From the NCBI GenBank assembly GCA_963662895.1, contig OY759981.1:186001-250000 (forward strand): DNA of 64,000 nt. Direction: 5' to 3'. Source of the stretch: GWE2-42-39 sp963662895 (GTDB taxonomy: Bacteria; Bacteroidota; Bacteroidia; Bacteroidales; Prolixibacteraceae). The position numbers and the translations under genes were made by a program. Shown here in pieces: positions 1 through 10,934 of this stretch (its first letter is position 1; the number at the start of each line of letters is the position of its first letter). A model generated the notes under the pieces. The model ran no database searches. It was given only the letters and a program-made list of their open reading frames with translations, and was not told the DNA's origin.

Positions 1-1180
<1,180 letters not shown>

Positions 1181-1375
1181 TAGTATTTGTTTATTTGTAC
1201 TTACGTACAAAGTATGTCTTCCTGCTCTTCAACGTGGATGCTTTTCAATTCTAACGTAATTTACCTCGTTTTTCCTTTTCAATATTTTCAATGAACTATT
1301 CTTTATCTTATCTTTAAACCCTGTCTTTTTAACAGGACTTCTTTCTCTTATGCTAACCCCGTATTATCGGGCCGA

Positions 1376-1406
1376 CAAAGGTAGAAAGACTTTTTATCTT
1401 CCCAAA
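1376..1406 (-). promoter_or_regulatory. proximal rRNA operon promoter
   Basis: On the minus strand there is TTTG (1406-1403), 19 nt, then TACCTTTG (1383-1376), an exact match to the Bacteroidota consensus TTTG-N19/21-TAnnTTTG. Transcription would start near 1368 and give a leader of about 190 nt before the 16S gene. Confidence 0.8.
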
Positions 1407-1564
1407 TTTTTTTTTGCTTTTTTTTTGCCTTTTTTTTCTCCCCTCAAATCCCCGCATAAACTACGGAAAATATATCATCTTCCTGACAAAATCCAGCACA
1501 TCTCTCTCCTCTAATCCTTCATCCCCATTACCTCTTATGAACTCCGCTATCCCTTTAGCGGCGG

Positions 1565-1595
1565 CAAAAATAGATAGCTTTTTATTACTTCCAAA
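1565..1595 (-). promoter_or_regulatory. distal rRNA operon promoter
   Basis: On the minus strand there is TTTG (1595-1592), 19 nt, then TATTTTTG (1572-1565). It has the same geometry as the proximal promoter 189 bp downstream, giving a tandem pair as is common for rRNA operons. No gene lies between it and the 16S. Confidence 0.65.
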
Positions 1596-2116
1596 ATTTT
1601 CGCACCTTTTTTTTTATCATTTTTACAAAAAATCAACTAAAATACTACTAAATAACAACTTACAATCAGAACTTTTTTTCTCAAAAAAAGAATAAGGTCA
1701 ATAGTTGATGCTCAAATCATCACTAAAATCATTAGACATTATTCTGAATTAATTGTAAAATATCTGATTATCAATGTTGAAATTCATATACTGTTGCTTA
1801 ATCTATATAAAGTCTATTATTCTTTTATTTGAGGCTAACGATACACCACCACTACCAAAAGCCACATCCATACGTCTAAAATCATTGTACAGTTAATCAA
1901 TGGTTCTCTGATATTATTTGTAATACAAATAGGGGAACAAATACTTAAAATGATAAATATTTGTTGTACAACATACAATTCTATACATATAGAGAATAAA
2001 ATTCACTCCAATATAAATATCGATTTGACACTTTTGATATAAAAAAACTAACTATTAGATATATTTGTTAATTATTTTTTATCTTTTTTGCATATCAGCA
2101 AAAACAGAACAAAAAT
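1596..2116. other. AT-rich intergenic region, no gene seen
   Basis: This stretch between the divergent rRNA operon and the susC-like gene has no credible reading frame. It contains a perfect 12-bp palindrome, TGTTGTACAACA (1962-1973), which may be a protein-binding site. Nothing else is recognisable. Confidence 0.5.
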
Positions 2117-2159
2117 CATGTAATATGTATTACATGTTAAAATTATATATCTATATTTG
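2117..2159 (+). promoter_or_regulatory. operator palindrome and -7 box upstream of susC-like gene
   Basis: CATGTAATA at 2117-2125 and TATTACATG at 2128-2136 form a perfect 9-bp inverted repeat with a 2-nt spacer. TATATTTG at 2152-2159 matches the Bacteroidota -7 box and lies 27 nt before the ATG at 2187. A consensus -33 element would fall near 2128-2132, inside the palindrome, and no clear TTTG is present there. A regulator bound to the palindrome could therefore occlude or activate the promoter. The role is inference. Confidence 0.55.
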
Positions 2160-2186
2160 AATCAAATTTATATAATCCTATATTTT

Positions 2187-5138
2187 ATGATGAAAAAAGC
2201 ATTGTTTCTTACATTCTTGGCAGCATTTACTCTAAATGTCTTTTCCCAAGTAAAATCGGTAACTGGCACAGTTACCAGTAGTTCTGACGGAGGCACATTG
2301 CCTGGTGTTAACATCCTAATAAAAGGAACCAGTAAGGGGACTATAACTGATTTAGACGGAAAATATACAATCTCAGTTAATAGTTCCGAAGATGTACTGA
2401 TATTTTCGTTCATCGGGATGAAAAGTATTGAAGAAAAAGTTGGAAATCGAAGTATCATCGACGTTGATCTTGATCAGGACGCTCTTGGTCTGGATGAAGT
2501 TGTTGTCACGGGTACAGGAGCTCTAACCAAAAAGAAACAATTAGGTAATGCTATTTCAACCATTCCTTCTATTGACATCCAGGAATCGGGTGCCATTAGT
2601 GTTGGAAGCGCATTATCAGGAAAACTTGCCGGGGCACAAGTTATGCAAAACTCAGGAAACCCTGCAGGTGGTATTTCTATAAGATTGAGAGGTTCAAGTA
2701 CTGTACTCGGGAGTTCAGACCCACTTTACATTGTCGATGGGGTTATTGTAAACAATGAATCACGAGAATTAATTAATCTGGGAGGTTATACACAAAACAG
2801 ATTGGTTGACATTGAACCTCAAGACATTGAAAAAATTGAAATTATCAAAGGTGCAGCCGCAGCAGCCATTTATGGTTCTCGTGCAAGTAATGGGGTTATT
2901 CAAATCTGGACAAAAAGAGGAAAATCGGAAAAAACATCAGTTAATTTTATTTCATCGGTTAGCGTTAATGAAGCAAGAAAGGCCTTACCTTACAACGACG
3001 TAAATTTAATCTGGGATGGTTCAACTGCTGTTTCCACAAATACAGACGGCACTCCCGTAAAACGTTATGATTATCAGGATTTGATTTTCAGAACAGCTGT
3101 TGGCACAAAAAATTACCTTTCTATTTCAAGAGCTATTGGAGATACAAAATACTTTTTCTCTGCCTCGCACTTTAACAACGAAGGTATAATCAACAACACA
3201 AGTTTTGCCCGTTCAACTGCCCGCCTGAGAGTCGACGACCAAATATTTCCTTGGTTGAATGTTAGCTTAGGAACAAACGTTTCGTATAACGAAAGCCAGG
3301 ATCAGTTCAACAACGAAGATTTCAACTATGGCTTATTGACCAGTTTCTTGTTTGCAGACAACACCACTGATATGCGTCCAACCGATGGTGTATACCCAAG
3401 CTTTGGCTGGATTACCAATATACAGGAAGCAATTGATTTAGTTGAAGCCCACCAAACAAACAAAAGAGTAATCTCCGACTTTAAAATGCAAATGGCTCCA
3501 TTTAAAGGATTCTCTCTTGATTATACTTTTGGGTACGACAATAGTAACTCGATCGGCACACTGTATGTTCCTGTAGGGTTCAATACAACGCCTCAAGGAG
3601 TTTCAAAACGTGAACACATGAGTGAGATTAAAGTCAACAATGACATTAACGCCAGATATTCATTTGACATCAACGATGACATTACATCAACAACTTCGAC
3701 AGGATACAGCTTACAATACGACAGTTATGAACGTATCTCGATCTCTGCAGAAGGGTTGATACCTACCGTTCATTCGACAAACTCCGGAACATTAACAGGC
3801 AGAAACGATTATAAAGCAAAAAAGTCAATCAGAGGCTATTTCATTCAGCAAACTTTCGGCATTTACGATAAATTATTTCTTACCGGTGCGATAAGAGTTG
3901 ATGAATCTTCAATATTTGGAGAAAATGAACGCCGGCAGACCTACCCCAAAGTAAGTGCCTCATATATTATATCAGATAACAATTTCTGGAAAAAATCAGC
4001 TTTCGGTGATATCATTAATACTTTCAAAATAAGATCATCGTGGGGACAAGCCGGAAACATGACAGCAATTGGCGAATATGACAGTTACACCAACTACACA
4101 ACTGTCCCGATTAACGGGCAAACAGGTCTTGTAAAACCGAGTACGATGGGTAACAACAATATCAAACCAGAACGCCAAACAGAAACAGAAGTAGGTGCTG
4201 ATTTTGAATTCTTCAATGGTAAATTTGGGTTGGAGATGAGTTATTATTATCAAGATATCGACGATCTTCTTTTAAGCCGCACCTTAGCTCCGTCCACTGG
4301 CGCCGATTACCGTATCGAAAATGTTGGTACAATGAGCAATAATGGATTTGAACTCTTATTCAAAGCCAACATCATACAGAAAAAATCGTTTACATGGAAC
4401 TTAACAGCCACTTACAGTACTAACAAAAATGAGGTTGATGGTATTGAAGGAGATATTATCACTTATGCATGGGGTGAATCAGCAGCTAAAAACGGCTACC
4501 CTCTTGGTGTATTCTATGGTTACTTCTATGCACGGAACGATGACGGGAGCCTGCTTTTAACTGCCGATGGTCTGCCACAAAGAGAAAGAGGAACCTATGT
4601 GAATAATGAAGCTGTTGCTCAAAGAGGAAGCGACGGACAACCTTCCGGTTCATATCTGAAAAAGGTGATTGGCGATCCAAATCCTGATTTCATTGCTTCA
4701 CTAACCAATGAATTAAGATATAAAAACTGGTCATTCCGCGCTCAGTTTGATGCCGTACAGGGATTTGACGTTATTTGTTGGGACAAACGCATCTTAAACC
4801 GTTATCCTGGCGGTGACGGAGCAGCCAAAGAACTTTTAGGTGAACGACCTAAGGGCTGGGGTGTTGCCGAATACAGCATCTACGAATCATTTGTTGAAGA
4901 CGGTTCTTTTATCAAACTTAGAGAATTATCTTTAGCCTATAATTATAAACCCAAAATCAACTGGATTGAATCAATCAAGTTTTCACTCACTGGCAGAAAT
5001 TTATTCTCGATCGATAATTACTACGGAATGGATCCGGAAGTAAACCGTGAAGGTCAGTCTAATGTTGTTCGGGGAAACGATATGGCCAGCGCTCCAATAC
5101 CGAGAACTATTACTGTTGGTATTAATGTTAAATTCTAA
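2187..5138 (+). CDS. SusC/RagA family TonB-dependent outer-membrane transporter
   Basis: This is a 983-residue outer-membrane importer for an oligosaccharide or other large nutrient, working with the adjacent SusD-like lipoprotein. A signal peptide ends near residue 21 (NVFSQ). A carboxypeptidase-regulatory-like domain covers about 25-105, followed by the plug with the family pattern YIVDGV and an AAAIYGSRASNG stretch. A long beta-barrel ends in ...VGINVKF with the expected terminal aromatic residue. An upstream in-frame TTG would add 10 residues; the ATG at 2187 (or 2190) is preferred because the signal peptide begins there. The gap to the susD-like gene is 12 bp, so they are co-transcribed. 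The substrate cannot be read from sequence, and no glycoside hydrolase is clearly in the same operon. Confidence 0.93.
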   Translation: MMKKALFLTFLAAFTLNVFSQVKSVTGTVTSSSDGGTLPGVNILIKGTSKGTITDLDGKYTISVNSSEDVLIFSFIGMKSIEEKVGNRSIIDVDLDQDALGLDEVVVTGTGALTKKKQLGNAISTIPSIDIQESGAISVGSALSGKLAGAQVMQNSGNPAGGISIRLRGSSTVLGSSDPLYIVDGVIVNNESRELINLGGYTQNRLVDIEPQDIEKIEIIKGAAAAAIYGSRASNGVIQIWTKRGKSEKTSVNFISSVSVNEARKALPYNDVNLIWDGSTAVSTNTDGTPVKRYDYQDLIFRTAVGTKNYLSISRAIGDTKYFFSASHFNNEGIINNTSFARSTARLRVDDQIFPWLNVSLGTNVSYNESQDQFNNEDFNYGLLTSFLFADNTTDMRPTDGVYPSFGWITNIQEAIDLVEAHQTNKRVISDFKMQMAPFKGFSLDYTFGYDNSNSIGTLYVPVGFNTTPQGVSKREHMSEIKVNNDINARYSFDINDDITSTTSTGYSLQYDSYERISISAEGLIPTVHSTNSGTLTGRNDYKAKKSIRGYFIQQTFGIYDKLFLTGAIRVDESSIFGENERRQTYPKVSASYIISDNNFWKKSAFGDIINTFKIRSSWGQAGNMTAIGEYDSYTNYTTVPINGQTGLVKPSTMGNNNIKPERQTETEVGADFEFFNGKFGLEMSYYYQDIDDLLLSRTLAPSTGADYRIENVGTMSNNGFELLFKANIIQKKSFTWNLTATYSTNKNEVDGIEGDIITYAWGESAAKNGYPLGVFYGYFYARNDDGSLLLTADGLPQRERGTYVNNEAVAQRGSDGQPSGSYLKKVIGDPNPDFIASLTNELRYKNWSFRAQFDAVQGFDVICWDKRILNRYPGGDGAAKELLGERPKGWGVAEYSIYESFVEDGSFIKLRELSLAYNYKPKINWIESIKFSLTGRNLFSIDNYYGMDPEVNREGQSNVVRGNDMASAPIPRTITVGINVKF

Positions 5139-5150
5139 AACTAAATAAAT

Positions 5151-6476
5151 ATGAAATCATTACTAAAATATATATCAATTGGGTTGCTTGCAATGCTGTT
5201 TGCTTGCGAGAAATCATATGTGAACCCAAATGAACCCAGTGAAGAAAGTGTATACAGCAGTGTTGACGGGTTCCTTTCGGTATGCATCGGGCTTAAGGCT
5301 CACTATTCTACAACGACATTGAAATATGTCATTTATGTACAGGGGATTACAACACGTGAAATAGGAACCACCAGTACTTATCAAACTCCGATGGATTTAA
5401 CTTACGGCGGAACATCTCTTACTAATATTAATACAGGTGTTGGGGGATTATGGTCAAATCTCTTAAAAGATAAAGGACAGGCTGAAGACCTTATCGCGAA
5501 CATTGACAAAGTGACCATGACCGATGCCACAAAAAACGGGATACTTGCTTTTGCATACTATATGAAAGCTCTTACCTTATGTAATCTTTACCAGGGATTT
5601 GAACAATTTCCATTGATGAATTCAGAAGACGGTGAAGCTGTTTTCTCAACAGCAGATGAAGGACTTGAAGCCGCAACCAGCCTGTTACTTGATGCCAAAG
5701 GATATATCACAAACGGAATATCATCTGATGTTACCTCTGCCATCGACGGAATGGACTTAGAAAGTTGTGTTGATGCTCTGCTTTCAAGAATATATTTATA
5801 CAATGAAGAATATGCCAAATGTATTTCTATTTCTGAAAGTATTGATCTAACCTCTAAATCAACATTTATTTACGACAATGAAAACTACAATCCGGTATAT
5901 GACTTCGCGGTAAATGGGTCACCTTATTTGTTCCCCAAAGACAACTTTGGATTAAAAGGAAGCTATCTACCCGACGAAAACGATGCTCGTTACGGTTTCT
6001 ATCTTGCTGATCCGGATACTTCAGAATTGGAGGAATTGGGAGGTGCAACACTGAAACAAATACAAGGATTCTTTGCAACTTTTGATGCAGAAATACCAGT
6101 TTATCTTCCCGGAGAAATTCTGCTCAACATTGCTGAAGCCTATGCAAGAAGTAACGAGTTGACAAATGCTGTTACTAACCTGAACAAAGTGATTACAAAA
6201 ACAGATGATATATACGAACTAAATGCATCACTTCCTGATAAGACATCGGAACTAAATGCTATGCAGAAAGACGATTTGCTGGAAGAAATATACAAACAAC
6301 GCTGCATCGAAACCTTTTTTACCGGACAACGTCTGGCCGACAGCAGAAGGTTTCATCCTGATCTGGATTTCAACAAATCGCTTGACTTAAACAGCGAACG
6401 TAACCGCAATTATTATCCTTACCCACAGGAAGAAAGAGACAATAATCCAAATTGCCCTGCCGATCCTGAAGTATAG
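5151..6476 (+). CDS. SusD/RagB family surface lipoprotein
   Basis: This is a 441-residue nutrient-binding lipoprotein that caps the SusC-like barrel at the cell surface. The N-terminus is a lipoprotein signal with the modified Cys near residue 19 (LLAMLFAC). The body is helical and TPR-like, for example AFAYYMKALTLCNLY around 130. The C-terminal part holds family-typical segments such as LPGEILLNIAEAYAR and EIYKQRCIETFFTGQRLAD. The protein is shorter than many SusD proteins (about 500-600 residues), so the binding region may be reduced. It follows susC by 12 bp and is followed by a strong hairpin, making a two-gene transcript. Confidence 0.9.
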   Translation: MKSLLKYISIGLLAMLFACEKSYVNPNEPSEESVYSSVDGFLSVCIGLKAHYSTTTLKYVIYVQGITTREIGTTSTYQTPMDLTYGGTSLTNINTGVGGLWSNLLKDKGQAEDLIANIDKVTMTDATKNGILAFAYYMKALTLCNLYQGFEQFPLMNSEDGEAVFSTADEGLEAATSLLLDAKGYITNGISSDVTSAIDGMDLESCVDALLSRIYLYNEEYAKCISISESIDLTSKSTFIYDNENYNPVYDFAVNGSPYLFPKDNFGLKGSYLPDENDARYGFYLADPDTSELEELGGATLKQIQGFFATFDAEIPVYLPGEILLNIAEAYARSNELTNAVTNLNKVITKTDDIYELNASLPDKTSELNAMQKDDLLEEIYKQRCIETFFTGQRLADSRRFHPDLDFNKSLDLNSERNRNYYPYPQEERDNNPNCPADPEV

Positions 6477-6488
6477 AAAAAGCATATA

Positions 6489-6522
6489 AAGAACACCTGA
6501 TCCTTTTAAATCAGGTGTTCTT
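6489..6522 (+). terminator. terminator after susCD-like operon
   Basis: AAGAACACCTGA and TCAGGTGTTCTT form a perfect 12-bp stem around a 10-nt loop, followed by a T-rich stretch (TTATATATTTT). It sits 12 bp after the susD-like stop codon. Confidence 0.85.
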
Positions 6523-6551
6523 TATATATTTTCCCCGGAAAATTATTGGGC

Positions 6552-9107
6552 ATGAAAACATTCGTATTAATAAGCTCGCTTTTCTTTTTCTTCTTCCTGC
6601 AATTTGTTCAAAGTAAAAACCTGTATTCAGAATCAAGTCCTAAAAGAAAAACATTAACTGCCGAACCATTGATCTGGCTGAAAATAAATGCAGACAAAGA
6701 CTCATTTTTGCTGAAAAATGCGGTTAAAATCATCCGCGTAAATGAAATTGGCGGAATCATCTTTAACGGACACAACGCAAAAGCACTTATCAATGATATA
6801 AAATTCATCAAAGAAAATAGTGGTAAAACCATTCTCTCAGGCATATCCTGCGAAGAAAGCCCGGGAAAACAATTTCTTTTTTCTGACTATTTTCCTTCTT
6901 TGGCGACTATTGCAGCCATTACTGATCCTGACTTGCAGGCACAAACAATCGAACTCATTTGCCAACAATTAAAAACACTAGGCCTTCAATTTTGCATTAC
7001 CGATTTTGAAGATGGTGAAACTTTTAAAAACCTCCGTTCTCTTTTTCTGAAAAAAAATATTATCTTATTTCCTGAAGAAAAATATCTGTTTACAACTCCG
7101 GCTTCGCCGTTATATATTTCCGGCAAACTAAAACCCTGCATTTTTGAAATGACTGAGAACGCCGAAAACGAAATACAAAACTACCTTGCACAAATAAAAA
7201 ACGAATACGGAAATAAATTAAAGAAAGACAACAGCTACCTAAATTATACTGAAAAAATAAAATCGCTTCGGGTAAAAACAGCTGTTGAAAATACCCAACA
7301 ATCAGACAGCAGTTCCATTTTGTCTCCATTTCTTTCAACAAAAGCCAAAGTAACCGGAAGAAAAGCTTGCCGATACAGTTCTATCATATTAAAAAACGAA
7401 GATAATATCATTCCCATTTTGGAACTCAATAAGAAACGAATTGCTTGTATTTCGTTCTCTCAAACACAAAAATTGAATACATTTCAGAAGATAGTGGAAA
7501 AATACACGCGGGTTGACTGCTATAACTTTTCGCAAAAACAAATTGAGTCAAATTATACCCAAATCATCGACTCTCTAAAAAAATACAACCTGATCATTTG
7601 GGGAATAGACAGCAATAGCCTCGCCTGCAAAAAGATAATTGATTCAGTTAATCAAAAATGTACCACCATAAGTTGCTGGTTTTATCCGGCATTGCCCGAA
7701 AGAAATCAATCGGATGCTATTTTATTTGCACCAGACAACGACAGTATCAGCCAATCAACCGCCTCACAAATTCTTTTCGGGGGCATTTCGGCAAAAGCAC
7801 AGTTACCTTTTGCCACAGCAGAGTATCCTGAAGGTAGCGGGTTGCATACGCGAGGCGAAATCCGCTTTGAATACACCATCCCCGAGATGGCCGGGATCGA
7901 TAGTGATTACCTGTCGTTTATTATCGACTCTGTTGCTAACATGGCAATTGAAAAACAGGCTTTCCCCGGTTGCCAGGTTTTGGTTGCAAAAGATCGAAAA
8001 ATCGTCTGCCATCAATCGTTTGGCTATCACACTTACTTCCGAAATGAAAAAGTAAAAAATGACGACATTTACGATTTGGCTTCGGTAACCAAAATAACCG
8101 GGACATTGCCAGCCATCATGCAGTTTGTCGATCAGAAAAAAATAAGGCTGGATGAAAACTTTTCGGCATACTGGCCCGGCTTCAAAAACACCAACAAAGA
8201 AAACCTGAAAGTACGCGAAATACTGGCTCATCAGGCAGGCTTACAGGCATGGATTCCTTACTGGAGAAGTACGGTAGATGAAAACGGAAACTTTCTGCCC
8301 AATATTTTCAGGGCAGAACCCAACGATACATTTTCTGTACAGGTTACCCGACATCTTTTCATGAATAAAAACTACCGGAAAATAATGTTTCAGCAGATTG
8401 ATGAAACGCCGGTTTCCGATACAAAAAAATACCTTTACTCCGGACTCCCATTTTATATTTTTCCTGAAATCATAAAAAACTTCACACACGAAGACTATCC
8501 CGGCTATGTAAAAGAAAACTTTTACCGTCCGCTGGGTGCTTACAACCTTACATTTAATGCCTGGAAAGAATTTCCGCTGCAACGAATTGTCCCGACCGAA
8601 TATGACGATTATTTCCGTTTCAGCCTGCTGCATGGTTTTGTTGATGATGAGGGAGCCGCCATGATGGGAGGAATTTCAGGAAATGCAGGTCTGTTTTCAG
8701 ATGCCAACGATCTGGCTAAACTTATGCAAATGTACCTGCAAATGGGTGAATACGGAGGCCAACGCTATATCTCGGAAGAAACCATGTCCGAATTTACCCG
8801 CTGCCAGTTCCCCGAAAATGACAACCGGCGCGGACTGGTTTTCGACAAACCGCTGTTAGGAAACGACACCTTAAGCATAAATGAATGTTATCCGGCATAC
8901 TCGGCCAGTCCGGCCAGTTTTGGACATTCGGGTTACACCGGCACATTTGTATGGTGCGACCCCAAATATAATCTGGTATATATTTTTTTATCGAACCGGG
9001 TATATCCCACCCGTAAAAACTCGGACATTTACGATACAAATGTAAGAATGCTGATCCATCAGGGAATTTATGATGCTATTAAAAAGTTTGAGATACAGAA
9101 TAAATAG
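6552..9107 (+). CDS. secreted decayed GH3-like / beta-lactamase-type serine hydrolase fusion
   Basis: This is an 851-residue exported protein of a Bacteroidota family that normally joins a GH3 N-acetylglucosaminidase-like module to a class C beta-lactamase-like module. A signal peptide is evident. Residues about 30-430 follow the GH3 order, including an RKACRYSSIILKNEDNIIPIL segment typical of the GH3 C-terminal domain. The expected KHFPGHGDT-type catalytic loop is absent and the N-terminal module is shortened, so glycosidase activity is unlikely. The hydrolase module (about 450-851) keeps its motifs: S511-V-T-K514 (SxxK), a YSGL segment in the Y-x-N position, and GHSGYTG near 792. It probably acts in the periplasm on peptidoglycan peptides or esters. 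An in-frame TTG at 6546 is possible, but the ATG at 6552 fits the signal peptide better. Confidence 0.85.
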   Translation: MKTFVLISSLFFFFFLQFVQSKNLYSESSPKRKTLTAEPLIWLKINADKDSFLLKNAVKIIRVNEIGGIIFNGHNAKALINDIKFIKENSGKTILSGISCEESPGKQFLFSDYFPSLATIAAITDPDLQAQTIELICQQLKTLGLQFCITDFEDGETFKNLRSLFLKKNIILFPEEKYLFTTPASPLYISGKLKPCIFEMTENAENEIQNYLAQIKNEYGNKLKKDNSYLNYTEKIKSLRVKTAVENTQQSDSSSILSPFLSTKAKVTGRKACRYSSIILKNEDNIIPILELNKKRIACISFSQTQKLNTFQKIVEKYTRVDCYNFSQKQIESNYTQIIDSLKKYNLIIWGIDSNSLACKKIIDSVNQKCTTISCWFYPALPERNQSDAILFAPDNDSISQSTASQILFGGISAKAQLPFATAEYPEGSGLHTRGEIRFEYTIPEMAGIDSDYLSFIIDSVANMAIEKQAFPGCQVLVAKDRKIVCHQSFGYHTYFRNEKVKNDDIYDLASVTKITGTLPAIMQFVDQKKIRLDENFSAYWPGFKNTNKENLKVREILAHQAGLQAWIPYWRSTVDENGNFLPNIFRAEPNDTFSVQVTRHLFMNKNYRKIMFQQIDETPVSDTKKYLYSGLPFYIFPEIIKNFTHEDYPGYVKENFYRPLGAYNLTFNAWKEFPLQRIVPTEYDDYFRFSLLHGFVDDEGAAMMGGISGNAGLFSDANDLAKLMQMYLQMGEYGGQRYISEETMSEFTRCQFPENDNRRGLVFDKPLLGNDTLSINECYPAYSASPASFGHSGYTGTFVWCDPKYNLVYIFLSNRVYPTRKNSDIYDTNVRMLIHQGIYDAIKKFEIQNK

Positions 9108-9140
9108 TCACGACAATTATCTGAAAGGGAAACAGGTTCT

Positions 9141-9174
9141 AAAAAAAAGGCTGAACCCATTTGAGCCAGCCTCT
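9141..9174 (-). terminator. terminator of the etfB-etfA-acd operon
   Basis: Read on the minus strand, AGGCTG and CAGCCT pair (9172-9167 with 9153-9148) and are followed directly by a T run (9148-9141). This is an intrinsic terminator 22 bp after the dehydrogenase stop codon, in the gap between convergent genes. Confidence 0.7.
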
Positions 9175-9195
9175 ACTATAATATAAAAAGAATTT

Positions 9196-10908
9196 TTATT
9201 CCATCTCGTATTTGTACATCCCAAGGTCGCTCACCTCTGATGAACGGATGAACTCGGCATGAGTTTTCACCTGTGCTTTTGCAAAGGCAATGTAATTTTT
9301 AGCCGATCTCAGGAACATGCGGTCACGGTTTGTATCCAGCAACAACAGGTAGCTCATAATGATATGGCCGGCCATTTCAACCAAACGACGTGCATGGAAG
9401 TCGATAAACTCATTATCGCTTCCGGCAGTTACTTTCTTTACAGCCTGCTCGTAATCTTCGGTTAAAATAATCAGTGTACGGCGCATATATTCCAGTTCAG
9501 GAGCTACTTTTTCGGCTTCGTACGCACGAATCCGGGCAAGGTATCCACCAGTAGTTACACCGCGGATAGCAGCTACTACCTGTAACTGGGTTGTTCCTTC
9601 GTATATTGAAGTAATACGGGCATCACGATAAATACGCTCAACCGGATAATCTTTCATAAAACCTGAACCGCCATGAATTTGCACAGCATCGTAAGCAAGC
9701 TGGTTACAAAACTCACTGGACATTCCTTTTACCAGAGGAGTATAAATATCTGCCAGTTTCTGGTATTTTTTCATTTCGTCGCGCTCTTCCTTTTCAAGTT
9801 TACGCTCTTCAGAAATGTGCATGTATGTCTTGTACATATCAACAAAACGGGCTGTTTCGTACAGCAGGGTACGCGAAGCATCCAGTTTGGCTTTCATGGT
9901 CGAAAGCATTTCATAAACAGCAGGAAAACGAACAATTGTTTTCCCGAACTGCATACGTTCCCGAGCATACTGCAGGGCCTCACGGTAAGCTGCTTCGCTT
10001 ACACCAACAGACTGTGCCGCAATTCCCAGACGGGCACCGTTCATCAATGCCATTACGTACTTAATAAGTCCCATTTTACGTGAACCAACCAATTCAGCCG
10101 GAGCATCTTTAAATACCAGTTCGCAGGTTGGCGAACCAATAATTCCCATTTTATGCTCAATACGACGAACAGTTACTCCGCCGATATTTTTGTCATAGAT
10201 AAACATGGAAAGTCCACGGCCATCTTTGGTTCCGGGTTCCGAACGGGCCAATACCAGCGAAATATGCCCGTCACCATTGGTGATAAAACGTTTTACACCA
10301 TTCAGTAACCATGTTTGTTTTTGCTCATTCCAGGTAGCTTTTAGTTGAACAGCCTGCAAATCGGAACCGGCATCGGGCTCAGTTAAATCCATAGCCATGG
10401 TATCGCCGTTGCAAACTCGTGGTAAATATTTTGCTTTTTGTTCTTCGGAAGCAAACTCGTTAATGGTTTCCGCGCAATCCTGAAGTCCCCAGACATTTAC
10501 AAAGCCGGCATCGGCTCGCGAAACAATATCGGCAGCCATAATATAAGGCATAATCGGAAAGTTCAATCCGCCATATATACGAGGCAGCGACATCCCCATT
10601 AAGCCTGCTTTATTTAATGCCTCAATGTTTTTTGTTGTTCCACAGGCATAAACCACGTGTCCGTCAACTACCTGTGGTCCCTCGGCATCAATACTTTCTG
10701 CATTCGGGGCAATAATATCGCCACTAATTTCGCCCACTACTTCCAATACTTTATCGAAACTGTCGAAAGCATCTTCATAGTCCATCGGGGCATAGTCAAA
10801 TTTTTCTTTTTCGGTGAAATTCCTTTCCTTTAAACGTACAATCGTCTCCATCAACGGATGTTGAAGATGGAATTTCAGCTCTTTATTATCGTTATAAAAA
10901 TTAGCCAT
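9196..10908 (-). CDS. acyl-CoA dehydrogenase, long form
   Basis: This is a 570-residue flavoenzyme that oxidises acyl-CoA to enoyl-CoA and passes electrons to the ETF encoded just upstream. The N-terminal helical domain, the beta domain (MAMDLTEPDAGSDLQAVQLKAT) and the C-terminal helical domain are all present. The catalytic base is in the conserved SIYEGTTQLQ segment near residue 430. The protein is about 190 residues longer than short-chain enzymes because of a C-terminal extension, as in the long FadE/DmdC-like subgroup. It is the last gene of a three-gene operon, 26 bp after etfA. The chain-length preference cannot be told from sequence. Confidence 0.93.
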   Translation of the reverse strand: MANFYNDNKELKFHLQHPLMETIVRLKERNFTEKEKFDYAPMDYEDAFDSFDKVLEVVGEISGDIIAPNAESIDAEGPQVVDGHVVYACGTTKNIEALNKAGLMGMSLPRIYGGLNFPIMPYIMAADIVSRADAGFVNVWGLQDCAETINEFASEEQKAKYLPRVCNGDTMAMDLTEPDAGSDLQAVQLKATWNEQKQTWLLNGVKRFITNGDGHISLVLARSEPGTKDGRGLSMFIYDKNIGGVTVRRIEHKMGIIGSPTCELVFKDAPAELVGSRKMGLIKYVMALMNGARLGIAAQSVGVSEAAYREALQYARERMQFGKTIVRFPAVYEMLSTMKAKLDASRTLLYETARFVDMYKTYMHISEERKLEKEERDEMKKYQKLADIYTPLVKGMSSEFCNQLAYDAVQIHGGSGFMKDYPVERIYRDARITSIYEGTTQLQVVAAIRGVTTGGYLARIRAYEAEKVAPELEYMRRTLIILTEDYEQAVKKVTAGSDNEFIDFHARRLVEMAGHIIMSYLLLLDTNRDRMFLRSAKNYIAFAKAQVKTHAEFIRSSEVSDLGMYKYEME

Positions 10909-10934
10909 TTTTTCTGTTTTAAGTGATAAGGAAT

